Part shown: positions 1 to 11,200 of the stretch, piece after piece
How the letters are laid out: every line of letters begins with the position of its first letter
Numbering within the stretch: the stretch's first letter is position 1
Source of the DNA: Bactericera cockerelli
Lineage: Eukaryota > Arthropoda > Insecta > Hemiptera > Triozidae
Reading direction: 5' to 3'
Length of the DNA: 64,000 nucleotides
Assembly: GCA_024516035.1 (NCBI GenBank)
Contig: CM044964.1
Coordinates: 25,204,867-25,268,866, forward strand
Made by a program: the position numbers and the translations under genes
Notes under the pieces: model-generated
The model's input: only the letters and a program-made list of their open reading frames with translations
Told to the model about the DNA's origin: nothing
Databases searched by the model: none

Positions 1-519
1 TCAGGAAAGGTGTGTTTTTGGTGGGTGGAAATCTCACACCCCAGGCTAAGACCTGGGTGTTTTTAAAAGATTTTTCCCCGCCCTTTCTTTAAAAAAATAA
101 TAATAATTATCATCTCATCATTGGTAGGTTTTTGTGGAAGAGATCACACTATGAGAATCCTGCTGTTGAAAAATCGTTGAAAAAAAGAAGACATTCTTGT
201 TCACATTGTATTCGTACTCTAAAAAGTCATGACTCCAGATGTGGGTCAGGCTCTGACCTTGTTCGTGCAAAAAGTTTTTTTGACTTGGGCAGAAGCCTTA
301 TTGAATAAATTGATCTAGCTACTGAGGTTGCTAGACTTACCAGTTAGATACTTACCTACCTATGTAAACTCCTACTTAGTTTATATAGTTCAAATACATT
401 AAATAGATATCATTCCATTAAGGTTTATATTAAGTAGAAATTCATAAAAAAAATATTATCTGACCTGGTTGCAGGGTTTTCCATGAAACACTTATTTTGA
501 GTAATATCACGATTCTGAT
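1..519. other. no gene seen; AT-rich with repeat fragments
   Basis: No supported coding region. Bases 120-180 resemble (on this strand) the segment 30985-31025 and its inverse at 58028-58060, so a dispersed repeat fragment is present. The rest is AT-rich unique-looking sequence. Confidence 0.5.
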
Positions 520-760
520 TACCTGTGATTTTTATTTCTTATCCTATAATAAGGAAAGTATTGTATTCGTCGACCTATCCCATTAAATTTGACCTACCCA
601 GTTTTTCACATTTCTGGACGAATCATGCCTTAGGATACCAAAAACATTGTTTTCGGCCATTGGTCCATGCGTTCGTCCGTCCGTGTGTCCGTCGACACGA
701 TATCTCGAGAACGGTAAGAGCTAGAGTTTACCTTGATTCCCTTGAATCTTACTCACATGA
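520..760 (+). repeat. dispersed repeat R1 (gtccgtccgt / ctcgagaacgg motif)
   Basis: The stretch from the cctataataaggaaagt motif through a gtccgtccgt tract to tctcgagaacggtaagag recurs in reverse orientation at 22190-22360. It looks like the end of an interspersed element. The 123-codon open frame here is not supported as a gene. Confidence 0.55.
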
Positions 761-1073
761 GCAGCTGAATCAATTTATTCATAACTTTACTATTTCAATG
801 CCCTTTCCTGATTATTCTTTTTCTCTGTATCTTAAGAACAATTATTTTGTAGTAGTTATAAGTTATAATCTTCCACAACAGGAAACTATTTTATAATCTA
901 GCTGGTGTATTTAAAATAATGAATAATCGTGTGTAAAATCTTTAGTCTTCCATAAAAAATATCATCTTTTTCTCTGAGTTTTATAAGAAACAATTGTCCA
1001 TTGTCTTCCTGGGTATTTTGAAACATGTTTTGTTTTAATTATGAATCATCTATACAGGGTGTAGTTTTCTGCT

Positions 1074-1074
1074 T

Positions 1075-1108
<34 letters not shown>

Positions 1109-1128
1109 CTTCTTCTTCTTCTTCTTTT
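1074..1128. repeat. poly-T / TTC low-complexity tract
   Basis: About 35 T residues are followed by five ttc triplets. It may be the tail of a retroposon on the opposite strand. Confidence 0.8.
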
Positions 1129-1179
1129 TCATTTTAATCATCCATTAAAACGAAAATCACTTTAAAAAATAAAATTCAT

Positions 1180-1320
1180 AGACACTACCACCTAACCATC
1201 AGAGTGCTAGTATTAGGCGGTTATTACTTGGTCATAATTATACTCATATAAAAAATCATGTTTTAGGTGGGATTCGAACCAACGCATCCCTACGCTAACT
1301 GGATTACCTAATAGGTGGCC
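1180..1320 (-). mobile_element. SINE family A, diverged copy
   Basis: Read on the - strand it has the family-A tRNA-like head (B-box ggttcgaatccc, here mutated) followed by the ctctgagggttaggtgg region. It is more diverged than most copies and lies back to back with the + copy at 1343-1552. Confidence 0.6.
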
Positions 1321-1342
1321 TTCTGCCTTCTAAATAAAGCAT

Positions 1343-1552
1343 AGTCATTGGTAGTCAAGTGGTTAAGGTGCTAGTCTGGTGATCCAGGTAGCGTAGGGAT
1401 CCGTTGGTTCGAATCCCACTCAGTGTATGATTTTTTCCTCATTAATTTTTAGTATAGGACCACGTAATACTAGCACTCTGTGTGTTAGGTGGTTAGACAT
1501 TGATTTTAGCATTAGCTTCACCTGGTGGTTACCTTACACGAAAGTGTATTAT
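1343..1552 (+). mobile_element. SINE family A
   Basis: The tRNA-like head (ggtagtcaagtggttaag, then ggttcgaatccc) leads into the family body (cctcattaatt, accacgtaata, gttaggtgg, agcttcacctggtggttacc). The same structure recurs at least a dozen times in the window. Confidence 0.75.
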
Positions 1553-1825
1553 ATTTTTTTTTTACATGAATGTATCTGTGTGAATAAGAGATTCAGACTT
1601 ATATCTCTGTATTCATCTCATATCACGATTATACTAAAAGATCACCAGAGAGATCTTCGTACACAGGTTCGATAAGGTATTGTCTTCCCTTTTCAATATG
1701 GAATTGTTAACAGAATCATCTGCTAAAAGTACAAAAGCACTTGAAGAAGGACTTGCAAAAATAACACGTATTTCTAATAACAAACATTAATATAATCATC
1801 TGAGACCTACATAAATACGTTATAT

Positions 1826-2163
1826 CAGGCGCGGCCGGTGGGAAAATGTTCTGGGGGTGCTGCCACATAAACCGGACTAAAATGGGACTTATAGAGTCGC
1901 TCTTTCAGTATCTATGAAGATTTTGAGTTTGTTTACCATGCCAATCTTAATAATTATGCATTATTTTTTTCTAGAAATTGAACAATTAATTGATATTGAA
2001 GTAGATTATTAGTTCAAGTTGCTATTTTAGCAAATATATTTTTAAAAAAAATCAACATAGAAATGAGTGATAATTTTCATTGTGTACGAGGCTAGGACTT
2101 GAGAAAATTCTCTCTTTTTCTTTTGTGTCTGGGGGTGCTGCAGTTCCGCAGCTCCTTAGCACC
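1826..2163 (-). mobile_element. hAT-like non-autonomous element, truncated copy
   Basis: It begins with caggcgcggccggtg and is the inverse of the complete copy at 16034-16410, sharing gggggtgctgc and the ctctctttttcttt segment. The far end stops at gctccttagcacc, so the second terminal repeat is missing. Confidence 0.65.
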
Positions 2164-2304
2164 TACTTTGTCTGTTACCTATACTATTCTTCTTACTTTA
2201 TCTAAATACAATAATAGTTATCTGCAGAGGAACTTAAAAAAAGAAAAAGAAAAATCAATCACATATTTGTAAGAATAAACATAATTATTATCAACATAAT
2301 ATCC

Positions 2305-2548
2305 TTAGTCTGGCTGACGGACTATAAACAGGGAGTAGACCAGCATTGGCCTGGTTCTGGGGTCCCTTAATTAGCACAAAATACTCATGTAAAAAAAAAA
2401 ACATAACATTTTAATGGTGGTGGTGCTGGCGAAATAGACTTCGTCCCTTGTCAATTATTAGCCTCCTTGGTAGAAGTGCATAGTCATTCCTCCACTGTCT
2501 GGCTACCATCGTTCACGATGACGCCACCCTATGATGATGATGATGATA
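2305..2548 (+). mobile_element. interspersed family H, with an 85-bp insertion
   Basis: It begins with ggactataaacagggagtag and ends with tcattcctccactgtctgg, ccatcgttcacgatgacg and a gat-repeat tail. Compared with the copies at 6305, 20648 and 43970 it carries an extra internal segment of about 85 bp after ggtccctt. Confidence 0.65.
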
Positions 2549-2924
2549 ATATCCTTCTATTGTATCCAAATGTATTCGCATTCTAAAAAGTCATGACTCC
2601 AAATGTCGGTCAGGAGCTTCTTCGTGCAAAAAGTTTTTTGACTTGGACAGAATCACAGGTAGGTAACAAAGGAAAAGATTCGCTTCATCGGCAGATTTTT
2701 GGGATAAGATTAAAAAAAGTGCATAATCATTATCTTAAACTTGTTACTTTCTATTATCTATACAATAAGGTATAGAAAGTATTGTTTTTTTTTCTTTGCT
2801 TCAGGTTCTATTTTTTTTCGAAATCACATAAGTTTCGTGTGTATTTGTTAAATAATAATAATAATTGTTTATATTCCAACAAAGAGAATCATATTTTTTT
2901 TTAAATATGAGTGTTTTTCACAGC

Positions 2925-3205
2925 CTTTTTCATTTCGTAGCCATGAAACAGGAGCTACTGTAGACGCTTGTGGTCTGTGTTGTAGCCTGCCCATCCCGTA
3001 GTATGCCTCCCCTCTGATGGGCGAGAAGTGACACAATACTTCCCATTTAGGTGCTGGTCAACACGAGCCCACTGGAAGGTATCCCTTACAAACAAATATA
3101 ACCAAATTTTGAATACACTTTTTGTCGGCGCGAGGGTTCGAACCCGGGACCTTCCGCATGGCAAGCGAGTGCTTAACCACTGAGCTATTCGACACATTGG
3201 TTTGT
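2925..3205 (-). mobile_element. SINE family F (tRNA-like head)
   Basis: On the - strand a tRNA-like head (agctcagtggttaagcactc, then gggttcgaacccgc in reverse sense) leads to a body ending in gctactgtagacgcttgtgg. A near-identical copy is at 26575-26865 and a body-only copy at 61822-62010. Confidence 0.7.
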
Positions 3206-3414
3206 GACTGTCTGTTATCATTCTTGTTAAAGACCCAGATACATTAGATACCCTCTATTAGCTGGAAAAACTTGAACCACGCAGCTATTACCTCACGCAG
3301 CCTGGTTTGGGCCGGGAATAGGGTTTGTTCGTCCGGTTTGGGCAGAAATAGAGCCAGCATCACGAGGGTTCAAATTTCAGTTCTGAGGGATCCTTTAACG
3401 AGATAAAAGCGTTC

Positions 3415-3515
3415 AAATAAAAAGTTAGAGGTCAGGCGCATGGTCTCTATCACCAAGAACCACTAGTGCGAAGTTGATGAATTTAAAATAGGCCCATCTA
3501 CAATACGTCTTCTTT
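3415..3515 (+). repeat. dispersed 100-bp repeat (ggtcaggcgcatggtctct)
   Basis: About 100 bp matches 21535-21640 closely, including gtgcgaagttgatgaattt. The function and family are unknown. Confidence 0.6.
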
Positions 3516-3639
3516 ACCTATCTAATATGTGAACAAAATTTGTTCAGTAGTTTCTGAGATTTGCGCGTTAAATAAAATGTACTTAATCGACAGACTCAAA
3601 ACCAAAGTTGCTCAGGAGGTTATGAAACGTCCAGATATA

Positions 3640-3856
3640 TATATCTGGTTGGAGGGGGTGTTACCCTCCATTTGCTGGGAATCGTACCAGCTACCCACAT
3701 TAACCTCACCCAGCCTGGGTATAGGGCAGGAAATACCAGCTTCACGTGTTTGGAGGGAACAGAATTTTCTTCGAAAAGTCTGCTCCAACCGGGGATCGAA
3801 CTCGGGATCTTTGGACTACGGGCAGTAGTCACAACCGTTACGCCACGGAGGCTGAT
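3640..3856 (-). mobile_element. SINE family G (tRNA-like head, shared body)
   Basis: The head on the - strand starts at ctccgtggcgtaacggttg and includes a gttcgatcccc B-box. The body (ggctgggtgaggttaatgtg) is the same as that of the 5S-derived SINEs in this window. The overlapping open frames arise from the SINE. Confidence 0.75.
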
Positions 3857-4356
3857 GAAACGTCCAGATATATGGAAAAAAATTAAAATCGGAGGAAAAA
3901 TTGGTTTTTCTTACTAGAAACAATCACAATACTCCCGATATCCAAAATTAACACATGAGCAAGTTTCTAACTGAAGAACCTACTCTGAACCACTACCTAG
4001 ATAATAAACAAGTAAGTATTACCTATTATATCATTATGTAAAAGATAAATTACAACCTCGTAGTTCAAGTATTCGTACATCAACTATGAATAGTAAATTT
4101 TATTATTTAATCATTTTTTATAAGATACCTAGGTAATTTATGCACTTTAATTAGGTCATTAGGTAAACGAGTTTTCATGTGAATTGTATGATATATACCG
4201 AACTTTCATTATCTTAATCAAATAAATAGATTAACAGAGTTAAAGCACTTTATTAGAATTTTTTATTGATTAGCACACAATTAGCTCAGTGGTAATCAAG
4301 CAAAACGCTAGTTTTGCAACGCCAAGAAAAACAAAACGAGCGTGTATATACTACTA

Positions 4357-4698
4357 CCGTGCACTGGTAGTCAAGTGGTTAACGCGCTAGTCTGGTGATC
4401 CAGGTAGCGTAGGGATCCGTTGGTTCGAATCCCACCCAGTGCATGAATTTTTCCTCATTAATTAGAGTTTGATAAAGTCCATGGCACAAAATCGGATCCG
4501 ATCCGTTGGAAAGCTTTTGTTGAGGCCCTAATACGTCCCCCTGGGGATTACAGGACAAAAGTCAAGAAGTCAATTTGAGTTTGTGACCACATAATAATAA
4601 GACTCTGAGGGTTAGGTGGTAGAAAATGCTTTGAGCATTAACCTCGCCTGGTGGTTACCTTCCACTAAAGAATATTATTATTATTATTATTATTATTA
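4357..4698 (+). mobile_element. SINE family A with internal insertion
   Basis: A complete family-A head and tail are interrupted after cctcattaatt by about 100 extra bp, after which the body resumes at gagtttgtgaccacataata. It ends in an (att)n tail. Confidence 0.75.
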
Positions 4699-4734
4699 TA
4701 CTACTGTGTAGCAGGTGAGTTCCCAGAAAAACAA

Positions 4735-4830
4735 CTGAAACATTTTTAACCAAATTTTGTCGGCTCTGTGAATCGAACCCTGGATCTTCCGCATGGGTAG
4801 GTCATCGTGGAACTTACCATCGAGCTATTT
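4735..4830 (-). mobile_element. SINE family F head fragment
   Basis: The segment ttttgtcggc, cgaaccctgga, cttccgcatgg matches the tRNA-like head of family F on the - strand. The body is absent. Confidence 0.5.
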
Positions 4831-5300
4831 TTAAATATTGAATGGGTTTCGTACTCTTATAAGTCTGGATGCCAGAGACGGAGATCCATTTTTTAATGAC
4901 CACCTGATGGTTCTACAGAATCTGAATTTAGACCACTAAGACCTGGTTTGAATTGTTTTGATCTTTCACCTTCCCATTGCCCCTATTCCCTATTGGCCGA
5001 TTGGCCCTATTCCCTGTTAGGCCTATTGTTTTATTTCTCTGTTCGGTCTCATTGTTTCACAGAGGTCAGAGATGGCAAGTGATTGCTGACTTCATAAATT
5101 GTTGGCTCTGAAATTTACATCTCAAAGTTATGTATGTCAGCATGTATTTACTACCACTTTTTTTCGATTCTTGATAGCTTGGGAGTCACGCGACAAAAAT
5201 ATGAATTCAATTTCAAAACTTTGCAGCATTAAGATTAAACTAAGCTGAAATGAAGTAGAAAGAAGACCTTTATATCTAAAAGAAAATATTTATTAGTCAG
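4831..5300. other. no gene seen
   Basis: There is no convincing open frame or recognised repeat. A run of imperfect ccctattccctgttgg-like repeats lies around 4975-5035. Confidence 0.5.
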
Positions 5301-5451
5301 TCCTGATTTAACCATCCATTTGCTGGAAACTCACAAACGAGCAACTCAAAATTAACCTCACCCTGCCTGAGTGGGGCTGGCTATATCTGTTTAACGTTAG
5401 CCAGACAGGCGACTTGAATATCTCTCTAAGCCGAAAAAGCTGACCACTATG

Positions 5452-5630
5452 CTGACCTCCGTGGCTCAGTGGTTAACAGCATTGGTTACTGACCCGGAGG
5501 TTGCAGGTTCGAATTCCGGCCGGAGCGGAAATTTCTGACCGAAATTTTCCGTTTACGGAATGGCATGGATGTAAAGGCAAAGTGCCCTGAGTGAATGCGA
5601 AATCGGTTCCGGGGGGGGGCACACTTACCT
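5452..5630 (+). mobile_element. SINE family E (tRNA-like head)
   Basis: The head ctccgtggctcagtggttaa plus ggttcgaattcc is followed by ttttccgtttacgg and gaatggcatggatg. Related copies are at 7385-7505 (+) and 17460-17610 (-). Confidence 0.65.
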
Positions 5631-6300
5631 TTAAAAAGGCATAAAAAAAAACTGACAAGCAGATCATAATAATACATGTAGTTTGTTCTGTTTTGACCGA
5701 ACCTCCAGAGATCACAACAAATAATAATGTTACTTACTCATGTTACGTTCATAAACATTATAATTATAAACATACAACTACATACATGAATGCTAACCAT
5801 TATTATGTTATTATAAGATACCTACAAACCCATGTTTACATTACAGTTATTACGAAATTGTACAATTTACAAACTTAATTAAATAATTACATTATTATAG
5901 AATGGAATATACCCTACACTGCCCTATAGAGAGTCTCATCTGAATATACAAGTCCTGCTTATTACATGGAAAATGAGGTTTAACCACAGCGGGTTATGTA
6001 AATGTGAAGGTTTATTGACATATCGCGCAGAGATGGTAATCTGAGAATCATGTCAAGTACTGTAGGTAAGTTTGAACCTAAATAAGACCATGCACTCATA
6101 AATAGACCCTAATATTCTTTTGTAGATCCTATTGCTCTGAAGGGTGGAAACTGTTAGTTCATATCTCGTAAACAGTAAAACAATATAAATGAACTTTCCT
6201 GACTGAAATGGCTGCTCGGAACGTAACAAGAATCCAGAGAAAAAATAGTAAATTTCGATTAAAAAAAAAAAAAATCGGGGATTAATGTGTTAATGTACCT
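5631..6300. other. no gene seen
   Basis: AT-rich sequence with only a short open frame of low complexity. No recognised repeat apart from a poly-A run near 6260-6275. Confidence 0.5.
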
Positions 6301-6304
6301 ATTT

Positions 6305-6445
6305 ATAAACAGGGAGTAGACCAGCATTGGCTTGGTTGGGGGGGCCCTTGTCAAGCCTCCTAGTAAAGACAGTGGTAGAAGTGCTGAGTCATTCCTCCAC
6401 TGTCTGGCTACCATCGTTCACGATGATGACACCCTATGATGATAT
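6305..6445 (+). mobile_element. interspersed family H
   Basis: A complete short copy runs from ataaacagggagtagacc to ccctatgatgat. It matches the copies at 2305, 20648 and 43970. Confidence 0.65.
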
Positions 6446-6464
6446 GTATCTATTTAGAAGTATT

Positions 6465-6655
6465 GTCGCCGTGGACGAGTGAGTTAGCACGCTATTAGCC
6501 ACTGCACGCACGGTGACCTGGGTTCGATCCCTAGTGAGGCAGGAATTTTTCTGCTCTGTACTTGGATGTTCGGGGTTCACTCATACCTCGTGAAGAAAAA
6601 TGAGTAGCTGCTTTAATGTAACCAGTGGCGTAATTCGAGGCAATAATAAGATATT
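6465..6655 (+). mobile_element. SINE family D (tRNA-like head)
   Basis: The head gacgagtgagttagcacgc with B-box gggttcgatccc is followed by tttttctgctctgtacttgg and cctcgtgaagaaaaatgag. Other copies are at 27745 (-), 60515 (+) and 62055 (+). Confidence 0.7.
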
Positions 6656-6756
6656 AAAAATGTGGAAAAGTATTGCGTTGGTAAGTCCTACGAAAAATTC
6701 TGCGTTTAGTTGGTAGGACCGAAAAAAATTCTGCGCTACCAACTAAAATTGTTATA

Positions 6757-6999
6757 TGAAGGGTTGTCTGGAAGAACCACCTATGTTACTTATGGTACTT
6801 TTCAGGAAAGAGGTTTAAAGTAAAAATTTCTGTCCACAGCACGCAAGTTACCTACCTACCTTTTTTCCCAATTTTGAACGACTGAGACCGATTTTTTCCG
6901 ACTTCACTACGCTCTAAAAGACAACACATAGGTTGTTGTTATGTAAAAAAAAAAAAAATCGAAGAAGTAACATAGGTGATTCTTCCAGACAGCCCTTCA
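6757..6999. mobile_element. MITE, TA-flanked terminal inverted repeats
   Basis: 243 bp are bounded by inverted repeats (tgaagggttgtctggaag on the left; its near complement on the right) and flanked by TA on both sides. This is the pattern expected for a Tc1/mariner-type MITE. A related but longer element is at 15561-15900. Confidence 0.7.
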
Positions 7000-7169
7000 T
7001 ATATTAACACAAAGAAACAGATTTATTATGTATACCTATTTATTAAGTATATCTATAACAGAGGAATAAGGAATAGATCATGTGAAGAGCTTCCATTATG
7101 TGAGATAGTTCTAACATTTAAAGCTCTGGTATTTGTTCCAAGTACATACCTACTCTTACCTCTGTGAAA

Positions 7170-7290
7170 GTGTATCTAATACAGTAACCAAGTATCTAAT
7201 ATGTATCTAATACAATACCAAGTATCTAATATGTATCTAATACAATACCAAGTATCTATAATATGTATATCTAATTCAATACCAAGAATA
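7170..7290. repeat. tandem repeat, about 35-bp unit, 3 copies
   Basis: The unit contains ccaagtatctaatatg and ctaatacaata and is repeated about three times with small changes. Confidence 0.75.
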
Positions 7291-7384
7291 AATAACTGAG
7301 AATAGATAGCTGTAATATAAAGATAGCTGTACTTAGTTATACGAATTTACTTAACGCTACATACCTACCTGCAAGTAAATATAA

Positions 7385-7505
7385 CTCCGTGGTTCCTGAC
7401 CCGGAGGTTGCGGGTTCGGATCCCGGCCGAAGTGGAAAGTTCTGACCGAGTTTTTTCGCTTCCGGAATGGAAATTTGACCTGGAAATGGGAGAGAAACCT
7501 GGTTA
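7385..7505 (+). mobile_element. SINE family E, 5' truncated
   Basis: It starts inside the tRNA-like head (gacccggaggttgcgggttc) and continues into ttttttcgcttccggaatgg. It is shorter than the copy at 5452. Confidence 0.55.
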
Positions 7506-7549
7506 TAAGAGAGAGCGCGTTCTGTTATAGGTTATATCCAGGATCTACT

Positions 7550-8035
7550 GTAGGGTTCTGTGGAAGAGATTGCCATAGGCAATAACCCCGCCCTTTAGTT
7601 AAGACATAGGTATGTTTATATATTTTTTTCGATTCTTTTTCCCTTTTATTGTATATTTATATTGTTTCTATTTTTTTTTTTTTTTTTTTTTTTAATTTTA
7701 AGTGGGGTTTAACGTCGCTTTCAACTGCCATGGTCATATCACGACGGGGGTTTTACCCTCCATTCGCAGGAAACTCACAAACCTGCTACTCACATTGACC
7801 TCACCCAGCCTGAGTGGGGCCGGGAAAAGCCAGCGTCACGAGAATTAGAATTTGAATGGTCACCCATCCAAGTCTTAACGTCGCTGGATGTCGCTTAACT
7901 TCGGTGTTCTGAAGGGAACCGGTGTATTCAACATGCAATCGACGCTGGCTAAGTCTATTTTTTTAATTGTTATAATAATTTTTTGTACTGTATATATGTC
8001 TTTTTATATCTTATAAATGTTTAATAATAACTGTA
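7550..8035 (+). mobile_element. retroposon family K, split by a nested 5S-SINE
   Basis: The family-K end (gagattgccataggcaata, then ccccgccctttag) runs to a T-rich stretch, is interrupted at about 7697-7965, and resumes to end in a taataata tail. Elsewhere family K shows 10-bp target duplications (51398, 63558), so it is a 5'-truncated retroposon, probably a LINE 3' end. Confidence 0.65.
7697..7965 (-). mobile_element. 5S-rRNA-derived SINE (SINE3 type)
   Basis: On the - strand the head resembles the 5' half of 5S rRNA (accggttc, then a degenerate ccgaagttaagc), followed by the shared body (caggctgggtgaggt, gaatggagggtaaaacc). It sits inside a family-K copy with tctattttttt-like flanks on both sides. 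Confidence 0.7.
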
Positions 8036-8379
8036 ATAGGCAAGTATACAATACATTAGGACCATTAGGTAGATTGGTAAGTTGGTAACTTTAAGTCACT
8101 TAAAGTATAATTATATTCTTATGCTGATGAGTACCTATTTATACAAATAATAGGTACTTTATGAAATGCATATATTGGTAAGTCACGTCAACGTCAAGTA
8201 CATATCTACGTATTTATATATTTATGTAATATAAAAAAAAATCTAGGAATACAATAGACAGGTATGTATGAAGATGGTCTTGAGTCTTGATAATGTCGTG
8301 ACGAAACTCAATGAAGTACAAAATACAAAACAGAGCCTGGTACAAATTACATAATCTAGGATGAGTATGTTCAAATGGA

Positions 8380-8445
8380 CTCCGTGATGTTGTCACTCTG
8401 GCCCAACCCGGGCTGGGTGAGGTCAATGTGGGATACCCAGCTATT
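8380..8445 (+). mobile_element. fragment of the 5S-SINE / family-G shared body
   Basis: ctctggcccaacccgggctgggtgaggtc matches the common body of the 5S-SINE and family G. Neither head is present. Confidence 0.5.
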
Positions 8446-8514
8446 GAAAGGGACGTAAAACGCAAGAAAATAAATAAAATCTCTTTAAAAATATCAATTT
8501 CAAGTATGTATGGG

Positions 8515-8790
8515 TTGATGGTGAGATGGTCGAATGGGTTAAGGCGCTGGGCTGGTAATCCAGATAGCATGTCGGTCCATTGGTTCGAATCCCACCCAAT
8601 GCATGGATTTATCCTGCTTTAATAAAAAATTTGACCACATAATATTGGCTCTACCACATAATATTGGTAAGGCAAACATAATATCAGTGGTTAAGGCGTC
8701 GCCCGTTGATCTGGTAATCCAGAGTTTCCTGGTTCTAAACCCATATATGGGGATAAATTATCTCCCCATTTGAGAATTCGATCACATCAT
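8515..8790 (+). mobile_element. two tRNA-like SINE copies in tandem
   Basis: Bases 8515-8605 form a tRNA-like head (gatggtcgaatgggttaag, ggttcgaatccc). A second, mutated head at 8690-8760 (gtggttaaggcgtc, ctggtaatccag) leads into the accacat-type body. I read them as SINEs because each continues into a family body. Confidence 0.55.
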
Positions 8791-8796
8791 AATAAT

Positions 8797-9000
8797 AACA
8801 ATACTTTTTAGTGGAAACTACCAGGCAAGGTTAATGCTTAAAGCATTTTCTAATACCTAACCCTCAGAATCTTATTATTCTGTGGTCACACACTCAAATT
8901 AATGAGGAAAAATTCATAGGGTGGAATTCGAACCAACGGATCCCTACGCTACCTCTGGATTACCAGACTAGCGCGTTAACCATTTGATTATACCAGTGCA
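8797..9000 (-). mobile_element. SINE family A
   Basis: The reversed body (accaggcaaggttaatgc, cattttctaatacc, taaccctcagaatctt) is followed by the reversed head with cgaaccaacggatccctacg. It is a complete copy. Confidence 0.75.
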
Positions 9001-9250
9001 CTTGACATACTCAAAACCAATGCTGAACAAGCGACGATGGCACAATGAAGAATAAACCAGTTCTCGTTCAGTCACTGAAGTTAAGCAACGTCCAGCGACG
9101 ATATGACTTGGATGAGTGATCATTCCAATCCGACCCCTAATGACGGTAGCTGTTCCCGGCCCCACTCAGGCTGAGTGAGGTTAATTTGCTGTGGTTTGTG
9201 AGTTTCCAGCGAATGGAGCGTAAAACCCCCTTGTGATTTGACTATCCATG
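9001..9250 (+). mobile_element. 5S-derived SINE, diverged
   Basis: The 5S-like part (ccagttctcgttcag, actgaagttaagcaacg) is followed by cattccaatccgacccctaa and the shared body ending gaatggagcgtaaaaccc. Confidence 0.65.
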
Positions 9251-9910
9251 TAAGCTGACAAAAGAATTTTCTCTTTGGTTTTTTTTCTCAAGCTGTCAAG
9301 TACCTATTTTTTCTTCTTCTTTAACGACTTTGCCTTTTTCCTACTTAAGGACGCCATTTTGTCTTAAACACGTTGTTTATCTTATGCAGTTCCACTAGTC
9401 ACTAGCCAGACTACTGGTCTACTCCCTCTTCATAATTCATAAACTTGATTTTTTTTAAGGTCGGCGGTATTAAAGCTCTATTGATGCATGCTGGTTTTCT
9501 GGTATCAAATGTATTTTAAACAATGGGCATCAGTGCCCTTATCCGATAAATACCGCAGGATTAACAAGGGTTAAACTCGGCCATATTTCATTCATACATC
9601 GTGAACCGAGTATTGTCATAATTTATTGATGTTAATAATTTATGTATTCTAATGAGGTTTATGCATTTCCCGAGGATATGTAGTGATGCACGTTTTTTTT
9701 ACCATTAATGGTAAGACCAAAAGAGTGTCTTCTAGTATCTATTGGCTATTGCCATCAGATGGTGGATTTTTTACTATATTTTTTATTTATTTATATTAAT
9801 AAAAGTACTTATGTCTCTGATAGACACTCTGGTTGTATCCGATTTGTATTTAACTATTATACTCACACATAAGCAATAATTATTAGATTTATTAGCATAC
9901 GTATTAAGAA
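9251..9910. other. no gene seen
   Basis: AT-rich sequence. A fragment of family H (agactactggtctactccctc) lies at about 9405-9430. No coding signal. Confidence 0.5.
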
Positions 9911-9949
9911 AGAATAATAATAATTCTGAAGACATAAGAAGTTAATCCT

Positions 9950-10070
9950 GGCATTTGGGATTTTGATCACATAATAATACATCTTGGCATTACTGCTGGA
10001 ATAATGGGACTAAGTATTAATCGGACAGTAGATATAAATAAGGCTATACAAGTATTATTATATTTTTATT
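9950..10070 (+). mobile_element. SINE family B, 3' part only
   Basis: The body catttgggattttgatcaca, ataatacatcttgg, ctgctggaataatgggac and an ataaataaggc end match family B. The tRNA-like head is missing. Confidence 0.55.
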
Positions 10071-10309
10071 ATCTATACTGAAAAAACTGAAAAAGAATAA
10101 ACAGGTTGTTTTTTTTTTTCTTTTGCTAGCGTCATCACAGATAGGACTATAATTTGTTATGATGGCAGATGTTAAGCAACGCCAAGTCACGCATCTCTGG
10201 TGTGTGTTTGCTGCAAAGGTCAGGTGCTTGTTTGGATAGGTCAAATATAGGTCAAAATCTCGGGCCTTGGCCTATTCATTTCTCAAGTCAAACACAATAG
10301 TTATTGATA

Positions 10310-10640
10310 ATAATAACATTAATAACACTCTTTAGTAGAAGGTAACCACCAGGCGAGGATGATGCTCAGAGCATTTTCTACCACCTAACCCTCAGAGTCT
10401 TATTAAGGATAGAAATCCATGCTCTTTTCATTGTTTTGTTTTTATGTTTTTTCATTATAGTGATATGTATTTATGTTTTATTTTACACTGGGCTATATAC
10501 AATTACAAAATAATGTGGTCACAAACTTATAATAATGAGGAAAAATTCATGCACTGGGTGGAATTCGAACCAACGGATCCCTACGTTACCTGGATTACCA
10601 GAAGAGTGCAGCGTTAACCACATGACTACCAGTTATTGAT
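10310..10640 (-). mobile_element. SINE family A, long variant
   Basis: A complete reversed copy has an extra internal segment (tatgtattttatgtttta-like, then acactgggct) that also occurs in the copy at 48185-48512. The two define a sub-family. Confidence 0.7.
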
Positions 10641-10745
10641 TGTAAAGAAGTCTTTGTGGGAAAGCAAGATCCTCTACACGATTTGTGTGGGTAGCGCAGC
10701 ATTACGAAGAGCCTGCGATGAGGATGTTAAATCCGGAACTGAATC

Positions 10746-10918
10746 ATGGGATTCATTGGTATTGACATAAATTGATAGCATAATGGGACTCCATTCATTG
10801 GGATTGACATAAATTGATAGCATAATGGGACTCTATTCATTGGGATTGACATAAATTGATAGCATAATGGGACTCCATTCAATGGTATTGACATAAATTG
10901 ATAGCATGATAGGACTCC
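10746..10918. repeat. minisatellite, 42-bp unit, 4 copies
   Basis: The motif gacataaattgatagca starts at 10764, 10806, 10848 and 10890, exactly 42 bp apart. The 14-codon period keeps a frame open on the - strand, but no gene context is visible. Confidence 0.9.
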
Positions 10919-11059
10919 TTGGGACTCCATGTCTCTGATTGGATTATTTGGGATAAAGACACTTCTGATTAGGTTGCAATTGCGAGTTTTGAAAATTTTG
11001 AGAGTGAAATTGCTTTCTGGAATGAAGCCATAGGTTCTAGTATAGGTCATTGGGTATCA

Positions 11060-11200
11060 GCCGGGGTCGATGGGTCGTTGAATACACCGGTTCTCGTCGG
11101 ATCACCGAAGTTAAGCAACGCCCAGCGAGTTTCCTATGAATGGAGGGTAACACCTGCATTGTCGTATGACCATTCAGTTGAATGGGACGTAAATCCCCAG
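11060..11200 (+). mobile_element. 5S-derived SINE, internally deleted
   Basis: gaatacaccggttctcgtcg and atcaccgaagttaagcaacg closely match the 5S rRNA 5' half. After cagcgag it jumps directly to the body end (tgaatggagggtaacacc). Confidence 0.75.

Noticed and set aside
8515..8605. Genuine tRNA gene
   Set aside because: The tRNA-like head continues into a SINE body and has many dispersed relatives with the same extension.
11060..11110. 5S rRNA gene
   Set aside because: Only the 5' half resembles 5S rRNA and it is fused to a SINE body.
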